In this document: piece by piece, positions 1-10,428 of the stretch | Layout of the letters: each line of letters starts with the position of its first letter | Position numbering within the stretch: the first letter of the stretch is position 1 | Assembly (NCBI RefSeq): GCF_021234875.1 | Contig: NZ_JAJQVM010000020.1 | Coordinates: forward strand, 43,019 to 107,018 | Reading direction: 5' to 3' | Origin: Marinibactrum halimedae | GTDB lineage: Bacteria > Pseudomonadota > Gammaproteobacteria > Pseudomonadales > Cellvibrionaceae | Length of the DNA stretch: 64,000 nucleotides | Notes under the pieces: model-generated | The model's input: the letters and a program-made list of their open reading frames with translations, nothing else | Database searches by the model: none | What the model was told of the DNA's origin: nothing | Translations under genes and position numbers: made by a program

Positions 1-674
1 CAGGTCGTTAGGGCCACAAGTCACTTACCGCCAGTGCCTGCGAGTGCTTTCTTTCAATAAAATTGGCATAGAGAACAGGCTCTATCATTAAATAACGATC
101 TTACCCTATTTTTTTATGTGAGTTGTATGAATCAGGCGTATCTGAGAATGATATTCGGAAATGCATTGTATTGGAAAAGGGGATTTCACTGTATGGCGGC
201 GCCTCAATAATATTCTATCTCGTTTTTTAGAGAGGATAAGGGCGAATAAAGGTGAGTTAATGGAGCTTATCAGAAACTATAAATTGTTCACAAAATAAAC
301 AGGTTGAAATTGGAGTCGTATTGAGCCCTCAGATTTACGTATCTTACTGATTTTTATGGTAGTATCAGGCTCCACTAACGTCTTGATTTCAGGGCGATAC
401 AAGCTTCATAGTGCATTGTTTGTATTGCAGTATGTTGAAAAAAATCGGGTGAAATAAACCGGGTAAAAATGTGTGGTCAAAAAGCATTCAGTTTTTTCTG
501 CACCCGTGTGTAAACATGTATTTGGGGCGCAGTTATAGGTGTAGTTATGGATTTAGTCGTTATGGATTTAGTAGTTATGGGTTTAAACGAACAACGTGTT
601 ATGCCTGCATCTGTACCACCTGTGTGCATTTTATGAATGATTCTACGACCGTCGGTTAACGTGGCGAATACTCT
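1..674. other. Upstream region of gyrA, no supported gene
   Basis: I see no convincing gene here. A 62-codon reading frame at 471-659 is cysteine- and tyrosine-rich, has no ribosome binding site and is largely created by a 15-bp tandem repeat, so I treat it as spurious. The region probably carries the gyrA promoter and leader, but no promoter stands out clearly. The A/T-rich stretch 400-470 is the most likely place for one. Confidence 0.5.
541..585. repeat. 15-bp tandem repeat, three copies
   Basis: Three consecutive 15-bp units at 541-555, 556-570 and 571-585 differ from each other at only one or two positions (core GTTATGGATTTA). A weaker partial copy precedes them at about 526-540. The repeat sits about 90 bp before the gyrA start, inside the probable leader. 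Its function is unknown; it could be a slippage product or a protein-binding array. Confidence 0.8.
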
Positions 675-3248
675 ATGGCAGAACTAGCAAAAGAAATCTC
701 CCCTGTAAATATTGAAGATGAGCTCAAGCAGTCTTACCTCGATTACGCAATGAGTGTCATTGTGGGTCGCGCGTTACCAGACGTTAGAGACGGCTTGAAA
801 CCAGTACATCGCCGTGTGTTGTATGCCATGAGCGAGTTGAAAAATGACTGGAACAAAGCGTACAAAAAATCCGCGCGTGTCGTGGGTGATGTAATCGGTA
901 AATATCACCCCCATGGTGATTCAGCGGTATACGACACCATCGTCCGTATGGCGCAGCCGTTTTCATTGCGTTACACCTTGGTGGATGGACAGGGGAATTT
1001 TGGTTCTATTGATGGTGATGGTGCCGCCGCCATGCGTTATACCGAAATTCGTATGGCCAAAATTGCCCATGAATTATTGGCAGACCTGGACAAAGAAACC
1101 GTCGATTTTGTAGAAAACTACGACGGTACTGAACATATCCCGGATGTAATGCCAACTCGCGTACCGAACCTGTTAGTGAATGGGGCATCGGGTATTGCGG
1201 TCGGCATGGCGACCAATATCCCTCCTCATAATTTGCGTGAAGTGATTTCTGGCTGTTTGACACTGATCGATAATCCAGAAACCAGCATTGATGAATTAAT
1301 TGAAATCATTCCCGGGCCAGATTTCCCGACGGGTGCCATCATTAACGGGCGTGCCGGAATTCTTCAAGCGTATCGTACGGGCCGAGGTCGAATTTACGTT
1401 CGCGCTAAAACTGATATTTTGCGAGACGATAAGGCCAATAAAGAAACCATTATCATCACCGAAATTCCATATCAGCTGAATAAAGCCCGGTTAATCGAAA
1501 AAATTGCCGAGTTGGTGAAAGATCGCAAAATTGAAGGCATTAGTGAGCTGCGCGATGAGTCGGATAAAGACGGCTTACGGGTTGTGATTGAACTTAAGCG
1601 CGGTGAAATGGGCGATGTTGTGTTGAATAACTTATTTGCACAAACCCAATTGCAAAGTGTCTTTGGTATCAACATCGTAGCGCTGGTGGATGGCCAGCCT
1701 AAAGTGCTAAACCTTAAGGAGTTACTCGAACTCTTCTTATTGCACCGCCGCGAAGTGGTGACACGTCGTACAGTTTATTTATTGCGTAAAGCTCGTGAGC
1801 GCGGTCATATTCTGGAAGGCTGGGCAGTTGCTATTGCCAATATTGATCCTGTTATTCAGTTGATTAAATCCTCCCCAACCCCTGCGGATGCAAAAGAAGC
1901 GCTAATCGCTCAAGGTTGGCCCATAGGTGACGTAAAAGAATTCCTGGATCGTGCCGGTGAAAATGCCTGTCGACCAGAAGACTTACCAGCTGGCTTTGGT
2001 GTGAGAGACGGCCACTACTATTTATCTCCTGCTCAGGCACAAGCGATCTTAGAGCTGCGGTTACATCGCCTCACTGGAATGGAGCATGAGAAGCTCCTCA
2101 AAGAGTACGAAGAGAAACTGGCACAAATTGGAGAGTATTTAAACATTCTCACAAACTCTGTACGTCTTATGGAAGTCATTCGTGAAGAATTAGAAGAAAT
2201 TCGAACGAATTACGGTGATGAGCGTTTGACAGAAATTCAAAGTTCACAAACCGATTTGACGATCGAAGACTTAATCAGCGAAGAAGATCGTGTGGTGACT
2301 ATTTCCCATGGTGGCTATGCGAAAACGCAGCCATTGGATGCTTATCAATCCCAGCGCCGTGGTGGTATGGGTAAAGCAGCAACGTCGGTGAAAGATGAAG
2401 ATTTCATCGAACACCTCATGATTGCTAATACACATGAAACACTCCTTTGTTTTACTAATGCCGGTAAAGTGTATTGGTTAAAGGTCTATCAAATTCCGGT
2501 AGCCGGTCGTCAATCGAGAGGGCGCCCTATGGTCAACCTCTTACCACTGGCAGATGATGAGCGTATTACTTCTATTTTGGTAGTGAATGAGTATGACGAT
2601 GATCACTACATCTTCATGGCAACCGCCAACGGTACTGTGAAGAAAACACCGTTATCTCAATTCTCCAGGCCACGCAGTGTGGGTTTAATTGCCATTGGTT
2701 TGGAAGAGGGTGACCATTTAGTGGGCACCGCGATTACAGATGGGAACTGTGATGTCTTACTTCTGAGCTCGTCTGGCAAAGCGGCACGCTTTAAAGAATC
2801 GGATGTCCGCCCAATGGGCAGAACCTCTCGTGGGGTGAGAGGTATTCGCATGACAGAAGAGCATCGTGTGATTTCGATGGTGATTCCGAAAGAAAGTGGT
2901 CGCATTCTGACGGTGAGTGAAAACGGATTTGGAAAGCGCACGGATGTGAGCGAATACCCAACAAAAGGGCGAGGCACTCAGGGGGTTATTGCCATGGCAG
3001 TGTCTGAACGTAACGGCGCTGTGGTAGGTGCGATACAGGTGTTTGATGGAGATGAAATTATGCTCATTTCCGATCAGGGTACGTTGGTTCGCACTCGTTC
3101 TGATGAAATCTCTACCAGTGGGCGAAATACACAAGGTGTTCGTGTTATTCGGGTGAAAGAAGGTGAGCATTTAGTGGGCATTGAGCGCATTGAAGAGTCT
3201 GCCGCAGAGGATAGCGACGACACGAGCGCTGAAAGTGGCGAAGAGTAG
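675..3248 (+). CDS. gyrA: DNA gyrase subunit A
   Basis: GyrA is the breakage-reunion subunit of DNA gyrase, which introduces negative supercoils as a GyrA2GyrB2 complex. The protein has 857 residues, within the usual range. The catalytic tyrosine is Tyr122 in the motif AAMRYTE. The quinolone-resistance region reads [10 protein letters not shown] with Ser83 and Asp87, the susceptible residues of the E. coli protein. The C-terminal DNA-wrapping domain begins after about residue 530, and its GyrA box (560-566) reads QRRGGMG, with Met in place of the usual Lys. The tail is acidic, as in other gammaproteobacteria. In many relatives serC follows gyrA; here pheA comes next after a 236-bp gap. Confidence 0.98.
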   Translation: MAELAKEISPVNIEDELKQSYLDYAMSVIVGRALPDVRDGLKPVHRRVLYAMSELKNDWNKAYKKSARVVGDVIGKYHPHGDSAVYDTIVRMAQPFSLRYTLVDGQGNFGSIDGDGAAAMRYTEIRMAKIAHELLADLDKETVDFVENYDGTEHIPDVMPTRVPNLLVNGASGIAVGMATNIPPHNLREVISGCLTLIDNPETSIDELIEIIPGPDFPTGAIINGRAGILQAYRTGRGRIYVRAKTDILRDDKANKETIIITEIPYQLNKARLIEKIAELVKDRKIEGISELRDESDKDGLRVVIELKRGEMGDVVLNNLFAQTQLQSVFGINIVALVDGQPKVLNLKELLELFLLHRREVVTRRTVYLLRKARERGHILEGWAVAIANIDPVIQLIKSSPTPADAKEALIAQGWPIGDVKEFLDRAGENACRPEDLPAGFGVRDGHYYLSPAQAQAILELRLHRLTGMEHEKLLKEYEEKLAQIGEYLNILTNSVRLMEVIREELEEIRTNYGDERLTEIQSSQTDLTIEDLISEEDRVVTISHGGYAKTQPLDAYQSQRRGGMGKAATSVKDEDFIEHLMIANTHETLLCFTNAGKVYWLKVYQIPVAGRQSRGRPMVNLLPLADDERITSILVVNEYDDDHYIFMATANGTVKKTPLSQFSRPRSVGLIAIGLEEGDHLVGTAITDGNCDVLLLSSSGKAARFKESDVRPMGRTSRGVRGIRMTEEHRVISMVIPKESGRILTVSENGFGKRTDVSEYPTKGRGTQGVIAMAVSERNGAVVGAIQVFDGDEIMLISDQGTLVRTRSDEISTSGRNTQGVRVIRVKEGEHLVGIERIEESAAEDSDDTSAESGEE

Positions 3249-3484
3249 AATGCCATAGAGAATTAATGGTAGTAAAACGACTTTTCTATCATTAAATTTT
3301 ATTTTTTTTTTGGCGACAGATTTTGTCGTTTTTCTTGCCGATTTACTTTGGGCTTGTCTGTATGGCAGGCCCATTGCTTGTCAATACACCTGTTCTGTCA
3401 CAATCTATGTGGATAGTAGAGATCTATATGGATGGTACAGATTATTTTCTTGTTACTGTCGATCGTTTTAATATCGAGGCCATT

Positions 3485-4606
3485 ATGAGCGATAAAAACC
3501 CACCACCCGAGTCTGCCAGTGATAAAGAGGCTCTCTCTCAATTGCGAGACCAAATTGATGGCATTGATCGACGCATTGGGGAATTGATCAGTGAGCGAGC
3601 TCGCTGTGCGCAACAGGTTGCTGAGGTTAAACAAAGCTCGAATATCGGGGTGGGTACATTTTACCGCCCAGAGAGGGAAGCTCAGGTACTGCGAAATATC
3701 ATGGAGAAGAATGCTGGCCCTTTAACGGACGAAGAGATGGCGCGCCTTTTTCGTGAAATTATGTCGGCCTGCCTTGCGTTAGAAAAACCCATAAAGGTAG
3801 CTTATCTCGGCCCGGAAGGTACCTTTACTCAACAAGCGTGTTTAAAGCATTTTGGTCAATCTGCGGTGACAAAGGCGATGGCGTTTATTGATGAGGTATT
3901 TCGTGAAGTGGAGGCGGGCAGTGTCAATTTCGGCGTTGTGCCTGTCGAAAACTCTACAGAAGGTGTAGTTAATCACACCTTGGATAACTTTATGTTCTCC
4001 AACTTAAAAATTTGCGGAGAAGTAGAGCTAAGAATACATCAAAACCTGATGATATCCGAAGTTACCAATGTCGGTGCTATCAGTAGAATTTATTCCCATC
4101 CACAATCTTTGGCGCAGTGTCGAAAGTGGTTGGATGCTAATTACCCGAATGCTGAGCGTGTTGCGGTAAGCAGTAATGCGGAAGCCGCTAAACGGGTGAA
4201 AGGGGAATGGAATTCGGCTGCCATTGCGGGTGAGCTCGCAGCTCAACGCTATGAGTTACAAATTCTGGCTGAAAAGATTGAAGATCGGCCAGATAACTCA
4301 ACCCGTTTTTTAATCATCGGTACACAAGAAGTGCCTGCCAGCGGGAAAGATAAAACCTCTATTGTGGTCTCAATGCGAAATGAGCCAGGGGCGCTTCATA
4401 ATCTCTTACAACCCTTTCGTGAACACAATGTTGATTTAACTCGGGTTGAAACAAGGCCTTCGCAATCGGGTGTATGGAATTATGTATTTTTCATTGATAT
4501 GAACGGACACCAGAGTGATGACACCGTGGCGGCTGCAATGGAAGAAGTTTCTTCGCGAGCTTCAGAAGTAAAAGTATTGGGCTCTTACCCTTGTGCTGTA
4601 TTGTAG
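3485..4606 (+). CDS. pheA: Bifunctional chorismate mutase / prephenate dehydratase (P-protein)
   Basis: PheA converts chorismate to prephenate and then to phenylpyruvate, the committed branch to phenylalanine. I place the start at the ATG at 3485 behind a GAGG element; an open frame runs back to 3323, but its extra 54 residues look unlike the family. The resulting 373-residue protein has an N-terminal AroQ-type chorismate mutase helix bundle (about 10-95), a prephenate dehydratase domain (about 100-280, with the conserved STRF motif) and a C-terminal ACT domain (about 290-365, with GALH and an ETRP variant of the ESRP motif). The ACT domain normally binds phenylalanine for feedback inhibition. 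It is followed by cysC rather than hisC. Confidence 0.95.
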   Translation: MSDKNPPPESASDKEALSQLRDQIDGIDRRIGELISERARCAQQVAEVKQSSNIGVGTFYRPEREAQVLRNIMEKNAGPLTDEEMARLFREIMSACLALEKPIKVAYLGPEGTFTQQACLKHFGQSAVTKAMAFIDEVFREVEAGSVNFGVVPVENSTEGVVNHTLDNFMFSNLKICGEVELRIHQNLMISEVTNVGAISRIYSHPQSLAQCRKWLDANYPNAERVAVSSNAEAAKRVKGEWNSAAIAGELAAQRYELQILAEKIEDRPDNSTRFLIIGTQEVPASGKDKTSIVVSMRNEPGALHNLLQPFREHNVDLTRVETRPSQSGVWNYVFFIDMNGHQSDDTVAAAMEEVSSRASEVKVLGSYPCAVL

Positions 4607-4813
4607 AGTCGCATTCTACAACACCGTATGGCAAAAAGAGGTATTTAGCGTACGGGTGATAATGTTTAACAAACAGTGTTAGAAAAGAGGTTCTTACTTT
4701 CTCTTTAAGTGCCAACGATAGGTTGGATTTTGGGAGGAAGGTTGTAAAAGGATAGAAGCCGATATTGGGTAAAGGCTAGTAACGAATTTGAACTGATGAA
4801 GAAGGGAGTTTTT

Positions 4814-5431
4814 ATGAGCACGAATATTAAGTGGCATGATCATAAAGTGACGCATATCCAGCGTGTCGAAAAAATGCAGCAGCAACCCTGTATTTTATGG
4901 TTCACAGGGTTGAGTGGTGCAGGAAAATCGACTTTGGCAAATGCGGTAGAGCTTGAGCTTTATCGACGAGATAGACATACCTATTTGCTGGATGGGGACA
5001 ATGTTCGCCATGGTTTAAATAAGGATTTGGGTTTCACGGATGAAGATCGTATTGAAAATATTCGCCGTATTGGAGAAACCTCAAAACTGTTTGTTGACGC
5101 TGGTGTGATTGTGTTGAGTGCGTTTATTTCTCCCTTTCGGTCTGATCGCGACCTTGTTCGTTCCTTGGTGAACAAAGGTCAGTTCATAGAAGTGCATGTT
5201 GCTACTTCGTTATCGGTCTGCGAGCAAAGAGATCCCAAAGGGCTTTACAAAAAAGCGAGAGCAGGGGATATCAAAAACTTCACAGGGATTGATTCCCCTT
5301 ACGAAGCGCCAGAGCACCCGGAAGTGTTTGTTGATGCTGGAAAGTTAACTATCGAAGAAAGCATTGCAAAAGTCATTGATTATTTAGAATCTCATTCCAT
5401 TATTCCCGTTTGTACTAGCCCTGTTGTTTAG
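4814..5431 (+). CDS. cysC: Adenylylsulfate (APS) kinase
   Basis: CysC phosphorylates adenylylsulfate to PAPS, the second step of sulfate activation. The start at 4814 is preceded by GAAGGGAG at good spacing; an ATG at 4796 in the same frame is less well placed. The 205-residue protein carries the P-loop GLSGAGKST (about 34-42) and the family motifs DGDNVRHGL and FISPFRSDR. It is a stand-alone enzyme, unlike the CysNC fusion of many pseudomonads, and cysN in this window indeed lacks a kinase domain. It lies between pheA and tyrA, about 3 kb from cysDN, an unusual position. PAPS could serve cysteine synthesis or sulfation; the sequence does not decide. Confidence 0.95.
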   Translation: MSTNIKWHDHKVTHIQRVEKMQQQPCILWFTGLSGAGKSTLANAVELELYRRDRHTYLLDGDNVRHGLNKDLGFTDEDRIENIRRIGETSKLFVDAGVIVLSAFISPFRSDRDLVRSLVNKGQFIEVHVATSLSVCEQRDPKGLYKKARAGDIKNFTGIDSPYEAPEHPEVFVDAGKLTIEESIAKVIDYLESHSIIPVCTSPVV

Positions 5432-5461
5432 TTGAATTTTTGTACTTTTTAGGGCAGCTTC

Positions 5462-6346
5462 ATGAAGAAATTAGTCATAATTGGTGTGGGTTTGATTGGC
5501 TCAAGCTTGGCCTTGGGTCTGAAAACTCGCAAGTCCGCCTATGAGGTGATTGGTGTTTTTCGTTCAAAATCCAATGCAAATTTAGCACTGGAGATGGGCG
5601 TTGTTGATCGGTGTGTGTCGGATTTGGGGGAGGTTGCTGCTGAGTTAGGGGGGGGCGATATTGTGATGATGACTGTTCCTACACTATCTATAGAAGCGGT
5701 GCTTCATCAATGTCGATCTTTGTTGAGTCCTTCTGTCACGATTACGGATGGGGCGAGTGTAAAGGGAAGTGTGCGTGAAGCTGCGCTGGCTGTTTATGGT
5801 TGTATTCCATCGCAGTTAGTTTTAGGTCATCCCATTGCCGGTTCAGAAAAAAGTGGGGTCAGCGCAGCCAATCCCAATCTTTATGTTAACCATCGAGTTA
5901 TTTTAACACCTATGCCAGAGACGGATCACGCTCATGTTGATGATGTGGCGAAGATGTGGCGAGAGGTGGGGGCAGAAATTTTGTTGATGGATGTTGATTT
6001 GCACGATGAAATTTTGGGTGCCACAAGTCATTTGCCTCACGTCATTGCCTATTCATTGGTCGATACTTTGGCCAGTGATGCCCATAATGAAGATATTTTT
6101 CGTTATGCGGCGGGAGGGTTTCGAGATTTTACTCGGATTGCTTCTAGCGACCCTGATATGTGGCACGATATTATGCTTGCAAATAAGAAAAGTGTATTAC
6201 ACTCCATTGATTTATTTACTGCGAATTTGGAGCGATTACGTGCCGCGATCGAATCTAATGACGGTGATGCCATAAAAGGGGTTTTTACTCGGGCAAAAAC
6301 AGCACGTGATCACTTTACGCAACGCCTAAAGCAACAGGAAAAGTAG
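5462..6346 (+). CDS. tyrA: Prephenate dehydrogenase
   Basis: TyrA oxidatively decarboxylates prephenate to 4-hydroxyphenylpyruvate on the way to tyrosine. The N-terminal Rossmann motif GVGLIGSSLALGLK (about 8-21) binds the nicotinamide cofactor, and the conserved LGHPIAGSEKSG segment with the catalytic His follows at about 120-133. The protein has 294 residues and no chorismate mutase or ACT domain. The stop codon lies only 6 bp before the aroA start, so the two are almost certainly co-translated. In pseudomonads the homologous genes are fused into one TyrA-AroA polypeptide, and this spacing looks like the unfused counterpart. Confidence 0.95.
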   Translation: MKKLVIIGVGLIGSSLALGLKTRKSAYEVIGVFRSKSNANLALEMGVVDRCVSDLGEVAAELGGGDIVMMTVPTLSIEAVLHQCRSLLSPSVTITDGASVKGSVREAALAVYGCIPSQLVLGHPIAGSEKSGVSAANPNLYVNHRVILTPMPETDHAHVDDVAKMWREVGAEILLMDVDLHDEILGATSHLPHVIAYSLVDTLASDAHNEDIFRYAAGGFRDFTRIASSDPDMWHDIMLANKKSVLHSIDLFTANLERLRAAIESNDGDAIKGVFTRAKTARDHFTQRLKQQEK

Positions 6347-6352
6347 AGAGTT

Positions 6353-7669
6353 ATGAGTCAGACCATTAATTACGTCGTTCAGCCAGGTGGTACTGTTCGC
6401 GGAACAGTCCGAGTACCTGGAGATAAATCCATATCCCATCGTTCTATTATGTTTGGCTCCTTGGCGGAAGGCGTTACAGAAGTAGAAGGGTTTTTAGAGG
6501 GAGCGGATGCTTTAGCTACGCTCCAAGCATTCAGAGATATGGGTGTTTCTATTGAGGGGCCTAAAGATGGAAAGGTAACCATTCATGGTGTTGGCCTTCA
6601 TGGTTTGAGGAAGCCTTCTAAAGCATTGGACATGGGCAATTCGGGTACGTCCATGCGATTACTTGCAGGAATTATTGCGGGACAAAACTTTGATGCGGAA
6701 TTAATCGGGGATGTTTCGTTATCCAAGCGGCCCATGAATCGAGTAGTTAACCCATTGCGTGAGATGGGTGTAGAGGTTGAGGCGGCTGAAGGTGGGCGGC
6801 CCCCTTTAAAAATTAATGGTGGAGTGACCCCGACAGCTATTGAGTATGAGATGCCAATGGCCAGTGCTCAGGTTAAATCTTGTGTGTTATTGGCGGGTTT
6901 ATACGCCAATGGAGAAACTCGCGTTCTAGAGCCTGCGCCGACGAGAGATCACACTGAGAGAATGTTGCGTGGTTTTGGCTATAGCGTTAAGAGAGAAGGC
7001 GATGTCATTAGTCTTGTGGGGGGAGGAAAGCTCACGGCAACAAAAATAGAAGTGCCCTCTGATATCTCGTCTGCAACTTTCTTCATGGTGGCAGCTGCCA
7101 TTACTCCGGATTCCGATGTGACATTAACTCACGTAGGCATCAATCCAACCCGTGTTGGTGTGATCAATATCTTACGCTTAATGGGGGCAAATCTTACCCT
7201 AGACAATGAGAGAGAGGTCGGTGGTGAGCCGGTCGCGGATATCCGTATTCAGTATGCGCCTCTTAAAGGTATTACCATCCCGGAAGATCAAGTCCCTTTG
7301 GCTATTGATGAGTTTCCCGCTTTGTTTATTGCAGCCGCCTGTGCGGAAGGAGTGACGACGCTTACCGGTGCGGAGGAGTTGCGAGTAAAAGAAAGTGATC
7401 GAATTCAGGCCATGGCAGATGGCTTACATATTTTGGGGGTCGATGCTCAGCCCACGCCGGATGGTATTGTGATTAAAGGCGGTGAAATGGGGGGCGGGGC
7501 TGTTGAAACACATCATGATCATCGTATTGCGATGGCCTTCTCCATTGCTGGGTTGAGGGCGACGGGTGCGATTACCGTTCAGGATGCAACCAATGTCCGA
7601 ACCTCTTTCCCCAATTTCATACAGCTTGCCAATAAATTAGGAATAAGAATAGAAGAACAAATTTCTTAA
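6353..7669 (+). CDS. aroA: 3-phosphoshikimate 1-carboxyvinyltransferase (EPSP synthase)
   Basis: AroA joins shikimate-3-phosphate and phosphoenolpyruvate to give EPSP, the penultimate step to chorismate. The 438-residue protein has the N-terminal signature PGDKSISHRS, the LDMGNSGTSMRLL motif, and the active-site Asp in IDEFPALFIAAA (about 320). LAGLYANGETRV and the downstream DHTERML also match the family. The glyphosate-site loop reads MGNSGTSMRL, closer to the class II enzymes than the class I NAGTAMRPL form of E. coli. It follows tyrA with a 6-bp gap and a short purine-rich ribosome site (AGAGAG) inside the end of tyrA. Confidence 0.96.
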   Translation: MSQTINYVVQPGGTVRGTVRVPGDKSISHRSIMFGSLAEGVTEVEGFLEGADALATLQAFRDMGVSIEGPKDGKVTIHGVGLHGLRKPSKALDMGNSGTSMRLLAGIIAGQNFDAELIGDVSLSKRPMNRVVNPLREMGVEVEAAEGGRPPLKINGGVTPTAIEYEMPMASAQVKSCVLLAGLYANGETRVLEPAPTRDHTERMLRGFGYSVKREGDVISLVGGGKLTATKIEVPSDISSATFFMVAAAITPDSDVTLTHVGINPTRVGVINILRLMGANLTLDNEREVGGEPVADIRIQYAPLKGITIPEDQVPLAIDEFPALFIAAACAEGVTTLTGAEELRVKESDRIQAMADGLHILGVDAQPTPDGIVIKGGEMGGGAVETHHDHRIAMAFSIAGLRATGAITVQDATNVRTSFPNFIQLANKLGIRIEEQIS

Positions 7670-7827
7670 GCTTCTATTATTGACCCCTTATACTGAGCCA
7701 GATTTTTGTTTTTGATGATGAAAATCAGAAACTCAAAGGCTCGGTTTGAAACTTCGAATGTTGCGTTCAGAGCATTCCTTAACCGTTCATCAAAACTTCA
7801 CACGCAAGATTACTGGCAGTGGTGACT

Positions 7828-8739
7828 ATGACAACCGACTATAAACTCACTCATTTAAAGGAACTTGAGGCCGAGAGTATTCACATTATTCGTGAGGTCG
7901 CGGCCGAATTTGATAACCCTGTGATGCTTTACTCCATCGGGAAAGACTCGGCAGTCATGCTGCATCTTGCGATGAAAGCGTTTTACCCTGGAAAGCCACC
8001 GTTTCCATTGTTGCATGTCGATACAACATGGAAATTTAAGGAGATGATTAAATTTCGTGATGAGCTGGCTAAAAACTTAGGATTAGAGCTCATTGTTCAC
8101 ACCAATCAAGAAGGTGTGGAAATGGGAGTGGGTCCGTTTACTCATGGCAGCGCGAAGCACACCGATATTATGAAAACCCAAGCTCTTAAGCAGGCGTTAA
8201 ATAAATATGGTTTTGACGCTGCTTTTGGTGGTGCCCGTCGTGATGAAGAAAAATCACGGGCGAAAGAGCGTGTTTATTCCTTCCGTGATAAAAACCACCG
8301 TTGGGATCCGAAAAATCAACGCCCTGAACTTTGGAATATCTATAACAGTCGTGTTGAGAAGGGTGAAAGCATTCGTGTTTTCCCGCTTTCGAATTGGACT
8401 GAGCTGGATATTTGGCAATATATCCACCTAGAAAGTATACCCATCGTGCCCCTTTACTTTGCCGCTAAACGTCCTGTGGTTGAGAAAGACGGCGTGCTGA
8501 TTATGGTGGACGATGAGCGTATGCCGCTGGAAGAGGGTGAGGAAATTCAAGAAAAGATGGTGCGATTCCGAACTCTTGGGTGTTATCCGCTAACGGGTGC
8601 GGTGGAGTCTGAAGCGGCTACTTTGCCGGATATTATTCAAGAAATGCTGTTAACCACTACATCAGAGCGTCAAGGTCGAGTAATTGATCATGACAGCTCA
8701 GGGTCAATGGAGAAGAAAAAACAAGAGGGCTATTTCTAA
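7828..8739 (+). CDS. cysD: Sulfate adenylyltransferase subunit 2
   Basis: CysD is the catalytic subunit of ATP sulfurylase and makes adenylylsulfate from ATP and sulfate, driven by the CysN GTPase. I prefer the ATG at 7828 ([17 protein letters not shown]), which matches the family N-terminus; two GTG codons at 7819 and 7822 are in frame. The 303-residue protein contains the PP-loop-like motif SIGKDS (about 37-42) and the [15 protein letters not shown] segment typical of the family. The stop codon overlaps the cysN start by one base (TAATG), indicating translational coupling. It is separated from aroA by 158 bp and probably has its own promoter. Confidence 0.95.
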   Translation: MTTDYKLTHLKELEAESIHIIREVAAEFDNPVMLYSIGKDSAVMLHLAMKAFYPGKPPFPLLHVDTTWKFKEMIKFRDELAKNLGLELIVHTNQEGVEMGVGPFTHGSAKHTDIMKTQALKQALNKYGFDAAFGGARRDEEKSRAKERVYSFRDKNHRWDPKNQRPELWNIYNSRVEKGESIRVFPLSNWTELDIWQYIHLESIPIVPLYFAAKRPVVEKDGVLIMVDDERMPLEEGEEIQEKMVRFRTLGCYPLTGAVESEAATLPDIIQEMLLTTTSERQGRVIDHDSSGSMEKKKQEGYF

Positions 8740-10166
8740 TGTCTCATCAATCGGATCTTATTGCTGAAGATATCCATGCTTACTTAGCGCAGCATGAAAA
8801 GAAAGAGCTTCTTCGTTTTCTTACTTGTGGCAGCGTTGATGACGGTAAGAGCACATTAATTGGTCGTTTGCTGCACGACTCAAAAATGATTTATGAAGAT
8901 CAATTGGCGGCAGTGGCTTCAGATACCCAAAAGCATGGTACAACAGGTGAGAAACTGGATTTGGCATTGTTGGTGGATGGCCTGGCCGCAGAACGTGAGC
9001 AGGGTATTACCATTGATGTGGCTTATCGTTATTTCTCTACCGAGAAGCGAAAGTTCATCATTGCTGATACACCAGGGCATGAGCAATACACACGAAATAT
9101 GGCAACCGGTGCTTCTACGTGTGACTTGGCCATTATCCTTATCGATGCTCGCCACGGTGTGATGACACAAACGCGTCGTCATAGCTATATTGCGTCTTTA
9201 CTGGGAATTCGTCATATCGTCGTGGCGATTAATAAAATGGACCTTGTTGAGTTTAACGAATCAAGGTTTGAAGAAATTAAAGCCGAGTACGAACCTTTTG
9301 CGGACAGTTTAGGCCTAAAAGACGTGCGATATGTACCTATCTCAGCATTGGATGGAGATAATGTTGTTAACCCCAGTGAGAGAGCGGCGTGGTACAAAGG
9401 TCAAACATTGATGCAGATATTGGAAACAGTGGAGATTGCCCAAGATCGCAACTTCGCTGATTTCCGGTTCCCGGTGCAGTACGTTAATCGACCGAACTTA
9501 GACTTTAGAGGGTTTTGCGGGACGGTTGCTTCGGGCACGATTGATGTCGGTGAAGAGGTGAAATCCTTACCGTCCGGTAAAGTCAGTCGAGTCAAGAGCA
9601 TTGTGACTTACGATGGTGAGCTAAACAGTGCATTTGCCGGACAGGCCGTCACAATTACGCTGGAAGATGAGATCGATACCAGTCGTGGTGATACGCTCGT
9701 GAAAAGCGGTGAATCGGTATCAATGACCAACCATGTGGAAGCTCATGTGGTATGGATGTCCGAAAAGCACTTATCGACGGAGCGACAGTACGACTTCAAA
9801 TTCGCCAGCCATTCCGTAACCGGCTCAGTGACTGATATCAAACATCTTATTGATGTGAATACTCAGGAACAGAGTGCGGCAGATAATTTGGCTCTGAACG
9901 ATATTGCTTTGGTAGAGGTAACATTGAGCGGTGATGTCGTTGTTGATCCCTATCGCGTAAACCGTGCAACTGGCGCATTTATTGTCATTGATCGGCTCAG
10001 CAACATCACTGTCGGTGCTGGTATGGTGATGCAAGCATTGGATGAGGCGCAATGGGTAGATGGTTCAGGAGCCCAGCATTCTGCTTTTGAAGTAGAGTTA
10101 AATGCATTAATTCGCAAGCATTTTCCTCATTGGGGAGCGGCGGATATCTCTAAAATATTGAAATAA
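8739..10166 (+). CDS. cysN: Sulfate adenylyltransferase subunit 1 (GTPase)
   Basis: CysN is the GTP-hydrolysing subunit of ATP sulfurylase and is related to EF-Tu. The G1 P-loop reads GSVDDGKST (about 31-39), G3 is [12 protein letters not shown] and G4 is NKMD. Translation-factor-like beta-barrel domains follow from about 230. The protein stops at 475 residues with no C-terminal APS kinase, consistent with a separate cysC at 4814. Coupled to cysD by a one-base overlap and followed by a rho-independent terminator at 10219-10250, so cysDN forms a short operon. Confidence 0.95.
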   Translation: MSHQSDLIAEDIHAYLAQHEKKELLRFLTCGSVDDGKSTLIGRLLHDSKMIYEDQLAAVASDTQKHGTTGEKLDLALLVDGLAAEREQGITIDVAYRYFSTEKRKFIIADTPGHEQYTRNMATGASTCDLAIILIDARHGVMTQTRRHSYIASLLGIRHIVVAINKMDLVEFNESRFEEIKAEYEPFADSLGLKDVRYVPISALDGDNVVNPSERAAWYKGQTLMQILETVEIAQDRNFADFRFPVQYVNRPNLDFRGFCGTVASGTIDVGEEVKSLPSGKVSRVKSIVTYDGELNSAFAGQAVTITLEDEIDTSRGDTLVKSGESVSMTNHVEAHVVWMSEKHLSTERQYDFKFASHSVTGSVTDIKHLIDVNTQEQSAADNLALNDIALVEVTLSGDVVVDPYRVNRATGAFIVIDRLSNITVGAGMVMQALDEAQWVDGSGAQHSAFEVELNALIRKHFPHWGAADISKILK

Positions 10167-10218
10167 TTAATTAGCTTCTTGGATTTTGTCCCAAGGCTAT
10201 TTAATGTTGATTTATAAA

Positions 10219-10250
10219 CCTCGTAGGTTAGCTGCCCTACGAGGTTTTTT
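10219..10250 (+). terminator. Rho-independent terminator after cysN
   Basis: A perfect 9-bp stem (CCTCGTAGG at 10219-10227 paired with CCTACGAGG at 10236-10244) with an 8-nt loop is followed by six T residues. It ends the cysDN unit. Confidence 0.9.
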
Positions 10251-10428
10251 CTTATTTGATATATTAGATGTTTTTGATAATGTGAGATATTTCTGCGGCG
10301 CTTGAGTCTTTTTCTTAAACAAAGTGTGGAGAATGTCGCCTGTTTAATTATTTCATTTGAGAATAATATGTTTTGGTCGTTGTGACAAACACTACTAAAT
10401 ACTGATTCTTTCATGGAAGGAGATAGCT

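Noticed and set aside
471..659. 62-codon frame before gyrA
   Set aside because: No ribosome site, composition shaped by the 15-bp repeat, no recognisable family.
3323..3484. Open extension of pheA by 54 codons
   Set aside because: The internal ATG at 3485 has a ribosome site and gives the normal family length; the extension has no similarity to PheA.
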